Shown: one piece after another, positions 53,707 to 62,175 of the stretch | Position numbering within the stretch: position 1 is the stretch's first letter | Layout: each line of letters starts with the position of its first letter | Assembly (NCBI GenBank): GCA_027030245.1 | Contig: JALVFE010000025.1 | Span: 62,001-126,000 of the forward strand | DNA from: Melioribacteraceae bacterium | GTDB lineage: Bacteria; Bacteroidota; Ignavibacteria; Ignavibacteriales; Melioribacteraceae | Reading direction: 5' to 3' | DNA length: 64,000 nt | Position numbers and translations under genes: made by a program | Notes under the pieces: generated by a model | What the model was told of the DNA's origin: nothing | Database searches by the model: none | Seen by the model: the letters and a program-made list of their open reading frames with translations, nothing else

Positions 53707-53722
53707 TTCAAAACTAGTGCCA
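53707..53722 (-). promoter_or_regulatory. Possible sigma-54-like promoter before flgB
   Basis: On the minus strand a perfect TGGCAC is followed after five bases by TTGAA. The GG and GA dinucleotides are ten bases apart, as in sigma-54 promoters, but the -12 box has GA and not GC. It lies in the only gap (117 bases) between the chemotaxis and flgB operons. The 5' leader would be about 16 bases. Confidence 0.4.
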
Positions 53723-53797
53723 TAATGGAATTATGTATTTTGAGGTGGAAACGGCGTATTTTACGGAAGGGGTTGGCTAAATATGAACACTTGAAAA

Positions 53798-54046
53798 CTA
53801 TTCGTCAGAATAATCGAGCAAAACCGATTTGGTTTCACCACATGAACAGACAAATTTTATTTCTTTGAGATTATCGTTTACGTCTTTTTTTAATATTATT
53901 TTAACGCCATCGTGTACGTCTTCTTCTACGTCAATTTTTGCTACACCTATTAATTTTACATCTTCGGCTTTAATAACGTTATCAACAACATCGGATTCTC
54001 TGTAAGAAATTTCCCTATAAACAGATTCTTCGAATGTGTTTTCCAT
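53798..54046 (-). CDS. Small acidic protein with C-x-C-G motif at the end of the chemotaxis operon
   Basis: A protein of 82 residues, acidic, with no membrane helix. It has a beta-rich C-terminal half containing 'EIKFVCSCGETKSVLLDYSD'; the C-S-C-G pair could bind metal or thiols, though two Cys alone are few for a zinc site. It starts 1 base after cheB and is the last gene before the 117-base gap. No family is recognised. Confidence 0.65.
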   Translation of the reverse strand: MENTFEESVYREISYRESDVVDNVIKAEDVKLIGVAKIDVEEDVHDGVKIILKKDVNDNLKEIKFVCSCGETKSVLLDYSDE

Positions 54047-54047
54047 A

Positions 54048-55112
54048 TTAAGTTACCTCATTTAAAATTTGCGGGATTTTTTCCAATGGCGCTACCACAT
54101 CGGCTAATTCATTATCAACTATTGCTTTCGGCATTCCATAAACCACCGAAGACGATTCGTCTTGCGCCAAACAGTAGCCGCCAACACTTTTAAGTTTTTT
54201 TATACCTTCAAGACCATCATGTCCCATGCCAGTCATAATTACACCTAAAACTTTCGAACCGTATTGTTGAACAACCGATTCAAGCATTATATCGACCGAA
54301 GGTTTATGCAAAACATTTTTATCACTCTCAAAAACTTTGATTATTCTTTTACCCGAGAGATTTTTTTTAACGTTCATTTGCATTCCGCCGGGAGCAATAT
54401 AAACATAACCGTTTTTAACTTCTTCCGAATCTTCGGCTTCTTTTACGGTAAGTTTACTTAGGCTGTTCAGCCTGTTTGCCAGCGACTTAGTAAATTTCGG
54501 AGGCATGTGTTGAACAATAAACACCGGTACTTGCACATCCAACTTAGGTATTACTTTTTGAAGCGAAAGGGGACCACCGGTAGAAATACCAATAGCAATT
54601 GAATTAAATTTCCCCTTAGGAAGTTTTCCGTTTGTAGGGATATGAACTTTGCGCTCTCCCTTTCCTTTAATTTCTCCCTTTAAATGTTCTATTCTTTCGC
54701 GTAAGAATTTCTGTCTTACTATCGTTTTAATTTTGCGTATTAAATCTTTTTTGACCTGCTCCATATTAACGCTTACGAAAGACATTTCTTTCGGGATAAA
54801 ATCCACCGCACCGCTGTCCAAAGCTTCCAAGGTTGCTTCGGCACCTTCGGTGGTTAATGAACTCACCATTATAACGGAGGTTGGAGCTTCTTTCATAATT
54901 TTCCGTAATGCCGTCAGTCCGTCCATTCGAGGCATTTCAATATCAAGAGTGATAACATCGGGGCGGAGCTGTTTTGCTTTTTCAACGGCTTCCACTCCGT
55001 CTTTTGCCATATCGATTATTTCTATTTCGGGATCGGCACTTAAAATAATGGAAAGGGATTTTCTCATGAACGCCGAATCATCAACGATTAAGACTTTTAT
55101 TTTTCTGTTCAA
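54048..55112 (-). CDS. cheB: Chemotaxis methylesterase CheB
   Basis: A protein of 354 residues: a receiver domain (phospho-acceptor Asp57) and a methylesterase domain with the triad Ser177 (G-I-S-T-G-G), His202 (V-Q-H-M-P) and Asp299 (G-M-G-H-D-G). It removes methyl groups from receptors and is activated by CheA. The start is TTG, overlapping the cheA stop as TTGA. Receptors are not encoded in the window. Confidence 0.96.
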   Translation of the reverse strand: MNRKIKVLIVDDSAFMRKSLSIILSADPEIEIIDMAKDGVEAVEKAKQLRPDVITLDIEMPRMDGLTALRKIMKEAPTSVIMVSSLTTEGAEATLEALDSGAVDFIPKEMSFVSVNMEQVKKDLIRKIKTIVRQKFLRERIEHLKGEIKGKGERKVHIPTNGKLPKGKFNSIAIGISTGGPLSLQKVIPKLDVQVPVFIVQHMPPKFTKSLANRLNSLSKLTVKEAEDSEEVKNGYVYIAPGGMQMNVKKNLSGKRIIKVFESDKNVLHKPSVDIMLESVVQQYGSKVLGVIMTGMGHDGLEGIKKLKSVGGYCLAQDESSSVVYGMPKAIVDNELADVVAPLEKIPQILNEVT

Positions 55113-57502
55113 TTTTGACCCGTTAATTTATTTACAAGTTCGGCAACATCAACAATCATTACAACTTTGCCGTCGCCCATAATAGTGGAACCGGCTATAC
55201 CTTCGATGTTGCCCAAATATTTCCCTAATGTTTTAATTACGATTTCTTTTTGACCAACCAAGCCGTCAACCTTTATTCCAATACGTTTTTCGGCAATGCC
55301 TACAACAACAACGAAGTAATAATCTTTATTATCCACACTTTTATCTACTCCGTAAAGCATATTATCTATATCGCTGAGCGGTAAAACCATATCCCTAAGT
55401 TTTACGCATTCGGTCTGATTAACAAGATAGACTTCGTCTTTTGCAACTCTTATTACTTCGATTACGGAACTTAACGGAATAACAATTGTTTCACCCGATA
55501 TTTCCACCAGCAATCCTTGGATTATTGCAAGCGTAAGCGGAAGTTTGATTATTATCTTTGTTCCCTTGCCTACTTCGGATTCAACGTTTATTATTCCGTG
55601 CAGTTTGGTCACATTGGTTTTAACCACATCCATACCAACGCCGCGACCCGAAACATTTGTTACCTTTTCGGCAGTTGAGAAACCGGGAGAGAAAATGAAA
55701 TTGTAAATTTCCTTGTCGCTCATTTCCTTTACTTTTTCCGGAGTTACCAATCCCCGCTTCACAGCTTTCTCGGCAATTACTTCCGGGTTAATTCCTTTTC
55801 CGTCGTCTTCAATTGTAATAATAATATCGTTGCCTTCGTGATCGGCAGACAAAACGATTGTTCCTTTTTCCGGTTTCCCTTTTTCCTTTCTTACTTCAGG
55901 GGGTTCAATTCCGTGATCCACCGAATTCCGGATTAAATGAACCAACGGATCGTTAATTTCTTCAATCAATGTTTTATCTAATTCGGTTTCGGCGCCTTTA
56001 ATAATCAATTGAATATCTTTACCGGTTTCTTTGCTTAAATCTCTTACCAATCTCGGGAAACGGTTGAACACCTTACCAATCTTTATCATTCGCGTTTTCA
56101 TTACAGCCAATTGGAGTTCAGTGGTCATCAAGTCTATTTGTCTTGTTGTTTCCGCCAGATCGTGAGCAATTTTGGACCCTTCATATTCTTTGATAGCTTC
56201 CGCATTAACTTGCAATAATCTGTTCCTACCCAAAACCAATTCCGAAATGATATTCAGCAAATCGTCCAGACGTTCTACATCAACTCTAATTGTTTGTTCG
56301 ATTGTCTTTGAGGGATTTTGAACTTGCTTTGTTTCTTTTTTTGCTTTCCCTTCTTTTTTATTTTGAATTTCTTTTGGCTTTGGTTCCGTTTTTTCTTCGG
56401 CAACCGCAACTTCGCTTTCCGTTTCACCTCTATCTAACGTTATTGTATTTTTATGCTCAACTTTAGTTTTGCTTTTTGAGGTTTTTACACTTGAAGTATT
56501 GCTGATTTCCTGTTGTGTTCCGTTACTGTTAAAATTATCCAGAATAAGTTGGAGCCTACCTAAAATTTCGGCTGTATTCAAATTTTCATTTTTTTCATTT
56601 TCCACAATCGTAAGCAGTTCGGTAATAACATCATAACCTTTCAGGATACCGTCCATTATTTCATCGTTCAGCAAAACTTCGCCTTTTCTTAGTTTGTTCA
56701 GTATATCTTCCAGCTTGTGAGTTACTTTTTGTAATTTAACTAAACCGAGGAAACCGGAAGTTCCTTTAATCGTATGGAACGAGCGGAAAATTTCATTCAA
56801 CAAATCTTTATTTTCCGGTTCCGATTCCAGTTTAACAAGATCGAGGTCAAGCTTTTCAAGTATTTCCTTTGTTTCAACTACAAAACTTTCGAATATTTCA
56901 TTCATCTCCGGGTCTTGCAACATTGAGTAATCACCAACCGGTTCTTCCACTTGAGGTGTTTGTTCCGGTTGTGGTTCAGGGGCTTCGGCTGTTGCAGGTT
57001 CATTCTGCGGGGCTTTTTCTTCGCCCGATTCATTTTCTTCTGTATTATCTTCCGTTGCACCGGCTTGGGTTTCAGCGGATGATGTTTTTCCATTCATATT
57101 ATCGAGAACACTTACTAACAACGAAATTACTTCGTCCGTATCGTAATCTTCGTTCTTTTCCGTTTCGATAACTGCCAGCAACTCATTAATCGAATCGAAG
57201 CCTTTGAGAATAGCATCCATTATTTCGTCATTCAGAACAACTTCGCCTTTTCTTAGTTTGTTCAGTATATCTTCCAGCTTGTGAGTTACTTTTTGCAGTT
57301 TAACCAATCCTAGGAAACCGGACGTTCCTTTGATTGTATGGAAAGATCTGAATATATCGTTTAACAAATCCGGGTTTTGCGGTTCCGATTCCAATTTCAT
57401 TAAATCGGAATCGAGTTTTTCGAGAATTTCTTTCGTTTCAATCAGAAAACTCTCGAATATATCTTTCATTTCCGGATCGTTAAGTAAATTATAATCACTC
57501 AT
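55109..57502 (-). CDS. cheA: Chemotaxis kinase CheA with duplicated Hpt domain
   Basis: A protein of 797 residues. There are two nearly identical Hpt modules (1-135 with His55; 191-325 with His243), each after a linker. The dimerisation domain (about 400-465) is followed by an ATPase domain (N-box 'LVHLIRNSVDHGIEPP', D-D-G-K-G-I at 566-571, G-R-G-V-G-M) and a CheW-like C-terminal domain (about 655-797). A separate CheY-binding P2 domain is not apparent. It phosphorylates CheY and CheB. Gene order is cheZ-like, cheA, cheB. Confidence 0.95.
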   Translation of the reverse strand: MSDYNLLNDPEMKDIFESFLIETKEILEKLDSDLMKLESEPQNPDLLNDIFRSFHTIKGTSGFLGLVKLQKVTHKLEDILNKLRKGEVVLNDEIMDAILKGFDSINELLAVIETEKNEDYDTDEVISLLVSVLDNMNGKTSSAETQAGATEDNTEENESGEEKAPQNEPATAEAPEPQPEQTPQVEEPVGDYSMLQDPEMNEIFESFVVETKEILEKLDLDLVKLESEPENKDLLNEIFRSFHTIKGTSGFLGLVKLQKVTHKLEDILNKLRKGEVLLNDEIMDGILKGYDVITELLTIVENEKNENLNTAEILGRLQLILDNFNSNGTQQEISNTSSVKTSKSKTKVEHKNTITLDRGETESEVAVAEEKTEPKPKEIQNKKEGKAKKETKQVQNPSKTIEQTIRVDVERLDDLLNIISELVLGRNRLLQVNAEAIKEYEGSKIAHDLAETTRQIDLMTTELQLAVMKTRMIKIGKVFNRFPRLVRDLSKETGKDIQLIIKGAETELDKTLIEEINDPLVHLIRNSVDHGIEPPEVRKEKGKPEKGTIVLSADHEGNDIIITIEDDGKGINPEVIAEKAVKRGLVTPEKVKEMSDKEIYNFIFSPGFSTAEKVTNVSGRGVGMDVVKTNVTKLHGIINVESEVGKGTKIIIKLPLTLAIIQGLLVEISGETIVIPLSSVIEVIRVAKDEVYLVNQTECVKLRDMVLPLSDIDNMLYGVDKSVDNKDYYFVVVVGIAEKRIGIKVDGLVGQKEIVIKTLGKYLGNIEGIAGSTIMGDGKVVMIVDVAELVNKLTGQN
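56528..57502 (-). repeat. Direct duplication of the Hpt-coding segment inside cheA
   Basis: Segments 57098-57502 and 56528-56932 encode the two Hpt modules, offset by 570 bases at their first codons. Around the histidine region (57240 versus 56680) more than 50 consecutive bases are identical, far beyond what protein selection needs, so the copy is recent or maintained by gene conversion. Confidence 0.85.
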
Positions 57503-57516
57503 GTTCTTCTTCTGTT

Positions 57517-58272
57517 TTATGAAAATAGTTTATCGATTTCGTCTTGTGACGTCTTTTGCTGCTCTTCTATTATTTTATCTATATCCGATTGCTTACTGCC
57601 ATGTTCGGTATATTTTGCATTTGCATCAAAATGCTGTCCGCTGTTTAATCCGGTGTTATAATTATCTTGATCCATTTCATATTCGCCGAAATCCTTCAGC
57701 AGATCGTTTAATTTTTCATGTACCGAGGAGATAAGATGATTAACCGCTTCCAATTGTTGACTTGTAATATCTTGGACTTGCAAGGAAAGCGTAATTTTAT
57801 ATGAAGCTTCTTCTATAACTTCTATATTCTTCAATATCCTATCCACGGATTCGTAAACCGGAAGCGAATCGACCAGTTCATCGATAATCTTTAATGCCGA
57901 AGGATTATCTCCGACAAGAGCTTTCAGTTTTTCAAGTCTTTCCAAATTGCTTGTGCCGGATTTATTAATCGAAGATAATTCTTCTTTTATTTTTGCTACT
58001 TGATTTCCTATTTCGTCTATCAAATCCAGAATTTCTGTAGTAGCCAATTCGGTTGCCGATGTAACATCGTTTATTTGGTTTGTTGCTTGTGGCATTTTAT
58101 GCGTACTTTCCACAATCGAGGCATTAACATTATCCAAAAGCGGCATCGTTTCATCGACGAATTGTGTGATACTTTCGATTATGGGAACAATTTTTTCCCC
58201 GTAATGAAAGAGTTTCTTCATCTCCCCGAGTTTTTCGAGTATAACATTTAAATTTGTATTTATTTTACTCAT
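57517..58272 (-). CDS. cheZ: CheZ-like CheY-P phosphatase
   Basis: A protein of 251 residues, almost wholly helical. A CheZ-type motif sits at about 164-175 (L-Q-V-Q-D-I-T-S-Q-Q, with acidic Asp168 and Gln172 as candidate catalytic residues). The C-terminal 'QDEIDKLFS' resembles the CheY-binding tail of CheZ, joined by a long flexible Asn/Gln-rich linker. It lies between cheY and cheA. The alternative is another QDIT-type chemotaxis protein. Confidence 0.78.
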   Translation of the reverse strand: MSKINTNLNVILEKLGEMKKLFHYGEKIVPIIESITQFVDETMPLLDNVNASIVESTHKMPQATNQINDVTSATELATTEILDLIDEIGNQVAKIKEELSSINKSGTSNLERLEKLKALVGDNPSALKIIDELVDSLPVYESVDRILKNIEVIEEASYKITLSLQVQDITSQQLEAVNHLISSVHEKLNDLLKDFGEYEMDQDNYNTGLNSGQHFDANAKYTEHGSKQSDIDKIIEEQQKTSQDEIDKLFS

Positions 58273-58284
58273 ATCAATTTCCTT

Positions 58285-58662
58285 TTAGGAACTCGCTAAA
58301 ATTGCGTCGATTTTTTCTTTAAGAATTTGCGGGGTAAAAGGCTTTACAACGTAATTGGAAACACGCGCTTGCAATGCTTGAATTATATCTTCTTTTACAC
58401 CCCGGGTAGTAACCATTAAAATAGGAAGGTTTTCCGTCTTGGGATTTCCACGTATTGCTTTAGTCAGTTCCAAACCGGTCATAACCGGCATGTTCCAATC
58501 AGTTATTACAAAATTGATTGATTCGTCGGCATTTAGTTTTTCCAATGCTTCTTTGCCGTCTGCCGCTTCGGCAAATTTATTGTAACCCAGCGTTTTTAAG
58601 GAATTGGTTACAATTCTGCGCATTGTAACCGAATCATCAACGACTAAAAAATTAGGTTCCAT
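58285..58662 (-). CDS. cheY: Chemotaxis response regulator CheY
   Basis: A protein of 125 residues, receiver only. D9/D10, phospho-acceptor Asp55 in T-D-W-N-M-P, Thr in V-T-T-R-G and Lys in V-V-K-P-F match CheY closely, including the W-N-M-P pattern of E. coli CheY. Phosphorylated CheY binds the N-terminal peptide of FliM, which is intact here. It lies 8 bases after a second receiver gene. Confidence 0.94.
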   Translation of the reverse strand: MEPNFLVVDDSVTMRRIVTNSLKTLGYNKFAEAADGKEALEKLNADESINFVITDWNMPVMTGLELTKAIRGNPKTENLPILMVTTRGVKEDIIQALQARVSNYVVKPFTPQILKEKIDAILASS

Positions 58663-58669
58663 ATTCTCC

Positions 58670-59035
58670 TCAATTTAAATATTTTGAAACTTCATATTGT
58701 ACACGTTTAGGATCAAACGGTTTTACGAGATACGAGCTTGCGCCGTATTTCAAACCGCGCTCGATATCTTCCTCATTGTTCAACGAGGACAGAATGATTA
58801 TCGGAATATCTTTATTTTCCTGACTTGAACGTATTGATTTAATAAATTCAAAACCATCCAAGTTGGGCATATTCAAGTCGGTTATAATCAAATCGACTTT
58901 TTGCTTAGGTAATAATTCCGCCGCTTCCATTCCGTCGCTTGCAACTATCACTTCGAATCCTTGCATTTTTAATGATACGGAAACAAACTTTCTAATTGTC
59001 GGGGAATCATCGGCAATCAAAATTACTTTCTTCAT
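58670..59035 (-). CDS. Second CheY-like single-domain response regulator
   Basis: A protein of 121 residues with D9/D10, phospho-acceptor Asp53 in T-D-L-N-M-P, Ser in L-S-S-L and Lys in V-K-P-F. It is less like E. coli CheY than its neighbour. It may be a phosphate sink or a second CheY, as in bacteria with several CheY proteins. It lies 7 bases after cheR. Confidence 0.9.
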   Translation of the reverse strand: MKKVILIADDSPTIRKFVSVSLKMQGFEVIVASDGMEAAELLPKQKVDLIITDLNMPNLDGFEFIKSIRSSQENKDIPIIILSSLNNEEDIERGLKYGASSYLVKPFDPKRVQYEVSKYLN

Positions 59036-59042
59036 TTTATGA

Positions 59043-59957
59043 TTACTCCTTTTTATATCCTATTGTCTTGGGAAAGCTTACCAAACGGAAAGCTTTAGAT
59101 ATTCCGTGTAAAGATTCGGAATATCCGATAAACAAGTAACCTACCGGGTTAAGAGCATTATATAAATGTTCAACTACCTTCTTTTTGGATTCAAGATTAA
59201 AATAAATGAGTACGTTTGCACAAAAAATCACATCGAAATTATTCATCATTCTCATCCCGGCATCATCGTAAAGGTTCAGGATTTTGAACTTTACCATCTT
59301 TTTTATTTCCGGGATAACTTCCATAGTGTTGTTTTCCCTTGGTATAAAATATTTTTTCAAGTATAACGGCGGAGTATTACGAATCGAATATTCTTTGTAA
59401 ATCCCCCGCTTCGCATTTTCCACAACCGCATAGTTTATATCGGTACCTATTATTTCCACTTGTAATCCGGGGTATTTTGGTAATATCAATTCAGTAAGTA
59501 CCATGGCAATTGTGTAAGCTTCTTCCCCCGAAGACGATGCCGCACTCCAGATTCTTAATTTCTTTTTATTCAGCTTTCTCGGATCGTTAAGTAGTTCCGG
59601 AACAATATGTTGAACCAATGCATCGAACTGCGGTTGATTTCTGAAAAAATATGTTTCGTTAATGGTAATCGCTTCGAAAAGTTGTTTCTTCTCCGCTTCG
59701 CGTTGCGGATTAAATTTCACATATTCCAAATATTTTTCGAACGAATCCAGACCTAAATAGTTTATCCGCTTTTGTAATCTGCTTTCGAGCAAGTACTTTT
59801 TGTTATCTTGAAAATATATTCCGCTTACATCATAAATATATTTTCTCCATTCATCGAATGTTTTAGCGCTCATCTGTAATTTTTTGTTATCACTTATCGA
59901 AAAGTTGAAGTTAAATTTACTTCCGACATTCGATGCTGCTGTTTGTTGAGAAATCAT
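59043..59957 (-). CDS. cheR: Chemotaxis methyltransferase CheR
   Basis: A protein of 304 residues. An N-terminal helical domain (about 30-105) precedes the SAM-binding domain with 'LRIWSAASSSGEEAYTIAMV', 'VEIIGTDINYAVVENAKRGI' and 'FDVIFCANVLIYFNLESKKK'. It methylates receptor glutamates using SAM, opposing CheB. It follows the HEAT-repeat gene by 28 bases. Confidence 0.95.
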   Translation of the reverse strand: MISQQTAASNVGSKFNFNFSISDNKKLQMSAKTFDEWRKYIYDVSGIYFQDNKKYLLESRLQKRINYLGLDSFEKYLEYVKFNPQREAEKKQLFEAITINETYFFRNQPQFDALVQHIVPELLNDPRKLNKKKLRIWSAASSSGEEAYTIAMVLTELILPKYPGLQVEIIGTDINYAVVENAKRGIYKEYSIRNTPPLYLKKYFIPRENNTMEVIPEIKKMVKFKILNLYDDAGMRMMNNFDVIFCANVLIYFNLESKKKVVEHLYNALNPVGYLFIGYSESLHGISKAFRLVSFPKTIGYKKE

Positions 59958-59985
59958 ATCAATTACTGAATATTGTTATTAAATT

Positions 59986-61350
59986 TTATATGGTTAACAA
60001 AATATTATTTGCAGTTTCTTTTACCATTTCGTCTTCGTCTTCTGCAAGTTTCTTTATTGCTTCAACTACTTGTGGTTCGCGACTGTTCTGCACAATTTCC
60101 AAAAGTCGTAATTTATTCCAAGGGCTCGGATCTTCAGCCATTTTATCTATAAATAATAATGCCGTTTCGGGAACCAAGAAAAAGAGAAGTTCCATACTTA
60201 ATAATCTTATCATTTCGTCATGATGATCGAGGTTAGAAACCAGGAAGTTAGAAAACTTTGATTGTTCAACTTGTTCTAACTTGAAGAAACTTTCTGCTTT
60301 TCCGTTGGCAATTAAATTTTTAACCAATTCCAAAATTTTTCCCGTATGTTCATCGTTCTCGGATAATGAATCAACAATTTCCATAAAGAAGTTATCGGAA
60401 TATTGGAAGAAAATACTTTCCAGCTTTTCATCAAGTTTTTCGTTTATACCGTAATTTTTAATTGCATTTCTCATTACGCTTCTATCTGCAAAAGCTTTGT
60501 AACATTGGCTAGCATATATTTTATACTTTAAATCACCTTCGGCAAATATTTCATTCGCCAAAGCAACCAAGTGGCTTCCTTCGTGAATGTCGTAATCGTA
60601 TTTACTTCTCAATTTCATTAAAGATTCAAATGCCGCCCAAGCTAAGGGACCGTTATAATTGGAAATTACTTCGTTGAGTAAATCAACGGCATCTTGATTA
60701 CCTACGTCACCCAAACTTTCCACAATGGAGAATTTTGTAAGTTCATCCACTTCATCGTATTTTTCGAGCATAAAGGCAACAGCTTTGTCTCCGCCAATTT
60801 TTCCCAAAGCTTCCATTACCGTTGCCCAAAAGAGTTCATTTTTGGAATACGCGCTTATTATTTTTTCAACGCCTTCTTCGGCTTTTAAATTACCAAGCGC
60901 TTCAATGCAGGCTAGTATCACATTATCGTCTTCGGTTTCTTCAAATACTTTTAAAATAGAAGGGACAGCTTTCTTATCTCCGATAAGTCCCAGCAAGTCG
61001 ATAATGAATTTATGATCATCGTCGTTACCTTTGGGTAGATAATCGATCATTGCGTCAACTGCTTCACTCCCTTTTGCCAATAAAATTTCACCGGCTAAAT
61101 TCCGGGTGGCCGCATCGGGGGAGGAAATATACGGAACAACTATTTCCGGAATATGAGGATTTTTGTTCAATATTAATGTTGTAGAAATTGAATCTCTGAT
61201 TCCGTTGTTTTTATCCACGATTCTCTCCGCTAAGTATTTAGCTATTTGCTCTGGTAATTCCGTGATTCTGAAATTCTCAGCCGTCATTCTGATAATTTGC
61301 GGATCATCGGAAGTTAAAATTTCTTTTACTCTCGAATATTCTTGTTGCAT
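59986..61350 (-). CDS. HEAT-repeat protein leading the chemotaxis operon
   Basis: A soluble protein of 454 residues made of repeated helix pairs of about 31 residues. Examples are 'VVPYISSPDAATRNLAGEIL', 'IDLLGLIGDKKAVPSILKVF', 'VILACIEALGNLKAEEGVEK' and 'ATVMEALGKIGGDKAVAFML', all of the PBS-lyase/HEAT type. There is no catalytic domain, so it is probably a protein-binding scaffold. It is the first gene of the chemotaxis operon, behind a sigma-28-type promoter, so a role with receptors, CheA or the switch is inferred. Confidence 0.85.
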   Translation of the reverse strand: MQQEYSRVKEILTSDDPQIIRMTAENFRITELPEQIAKYLAERIVDKNNGIRDSISTTLILNKNPHIPEIVVPYISSPDAATRNLAGEILLAKGSEAVDAMIDYLPKGNDDDHKFIIDLLGLIGDKKAVPSILKVFEETEDDNVILACIEALGNLKAEEGVEKIISAYSKNELFWATVMEALGKIGGDKAVAFMLEKYDEVDELTKFSIVESLGDVGNQDAVDLLNEVISNYNGPLAWAAFESLMKLRSKYDYDIHEGSHLVALANEIFAEGDLKYKIYASQCYKAFADRSVMRNAIKNYGINEKLDEKLESIFFQYSDNFFMEIVDSLSENDEHTGKILELVKNLIANGKAESFFKLEQVEQSKFSNFLVSNLDHHDEMIRLLSMELLFFLVPETALLFIDKMAEDPSPWNKLRLLEIVQNSREPQVVEAIKKLAEDEDEMVKETANNILLTI

Positions 61351-61686
61351 TTTAGTTTATGTTTTAATGAAAGAAAAACTTTCTCTTGTGTACTATCGTA
61401 TTTTTGTAAAATTTTTTTATACCAAATTCCTATATCAAATTAAATGCCTGCAATTTTTTCTCCGATTTTTTACGATTTTAGGTCGCTTTTTCTACCCTTT
61501 GTGGCTAAATACAACCATAGTGATAAAAATATGATTTTCGGTTAATTATTCTTTTTAATATAGATAACAACAACACCAAGTCATTTTAAAAATTATTTTT
61601 TACGGTCTAAATTTTTATTTGGAATTTTAATACCTTTTTGTCTATTTTTAGAAAGCGAAATTAATTCTTGTGTGTCTAGGTAAATA
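61351..61686. other. 336-base divergent intergenic region
   Basis: This is the only gap above 300 bases. It separates the leftward chemotaxis operon from the rightward Mrp antiporter operon. It holds a good sigma-28-type promoter for the leftward operon (61393-61419). For the rightward operon, AT-rich tracts (such as TATAGAT near 61560) could form a promoter, but I cannot fix one. No RNA gene or strong hairpin is evident. Confidence 0.6.
61393..61419 (-). promoter_or_regulatory. Sigma-28 (FliA)-type promoter of the chemotaxis operon
   Basis: On the minus strand TAAA (61416-61419) is followed by exactly 15 bases and then TACGATAG (61393-61400). The FliA/SigD consensus is TAAA, 15 bases, GCCGATAT, so five consecutive bases of the -10 core (CGATA) and the spacing match. 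The expected start lies about 36 bases before the HEAT-repeat gene. fliA is encoded in the same window. Confidence 0.72.
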
Positions 61687-62175
61687 ATGAGTCGGTTTAT
61701 ATTTAGTTTCGGTATTTTTTTTCTTATATGGCTTGGCTTTACATCATCATTCCATTATCAAGAAGTCATCGTTGGTGCTTTCCTTAGTTTAATTTTAGCA
61801 TTTTTAAGTTACAAATCGTTTACCGAACGGGGATTGTTTTACCTTAATCCCAAAAGATTATTTTACATAATAAAATATTTGGCTGTTTTCACCATTGCCT
61901 TGGTTAAAGCAAATTTCGACGTTGCGAGGCGCGTGATAAATCCCAAATTACCAATAAATCCGGGTATTGTAACATATCATACTTCGTTGAAATCGGATAC
62001 TGCAAAAATGTTTTTGGCAAACTCGATTACCTTAACTCCCGGAACTTTAACCGTTGACGTTATCGACGACAAATTGTATATACATTGGATAGATGTTATT
62101 TCCGAAGATCCTGAAACTATTTACAATGAAATAGGTAAAGATTTCGAAGAAATATTAAAGGAAATTTTTAGATGA
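61687..62175 (+). CDS. mnhE: Mrp antiporter subunit MnhE
   Basis: A protein of 162 residues with two to three N-terminal hydrophobic helices and a cytoplasmic C-terminal domain. 'VAVKANFDVARRVINP'-like segment (here A-L-V-K-A-N-F-D-V-A-R-R-V-I), 'MFLANSITLTPGTLTVDVID' and 'LYIHWIDV' are diagnostic of MnhE/MrpE. It is the first gene of the Na+/H+ antiporter operon, with TAGG eight bases before the ATG. Confidence 0.94.
   Translation: MSRFIFSFGIFFLIWLGFTSSFHYQEVIVGAFLSLILAFLSYKSFTERGLFYLNPKRLFYIIKYLAVFTIALVKANFDVARRVINPKLPINPGIVTYHTSLKSDTAKMFLANSITLTPGTLTVDVIDDKLYIHWIDVISEDPETIYNEIGKDFEEILKEIFR

Noticed and set aside
61449-61464. CGGAG and TTGCA with sigma-54 spacing upstream of the HEAT gene
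   Set aside because: The -24 box is poor and the tract between is plain A-rich; the sigma-28 site nearer the gene explains the promoter better.
61163-61534. Plus-strand frame spanning the HEAT gene start and the intergenic region
   Set aside because: Half of it is antisense to the HEAT gene, the rest is AT-rich non-coding with the promoter; no ribosome site.
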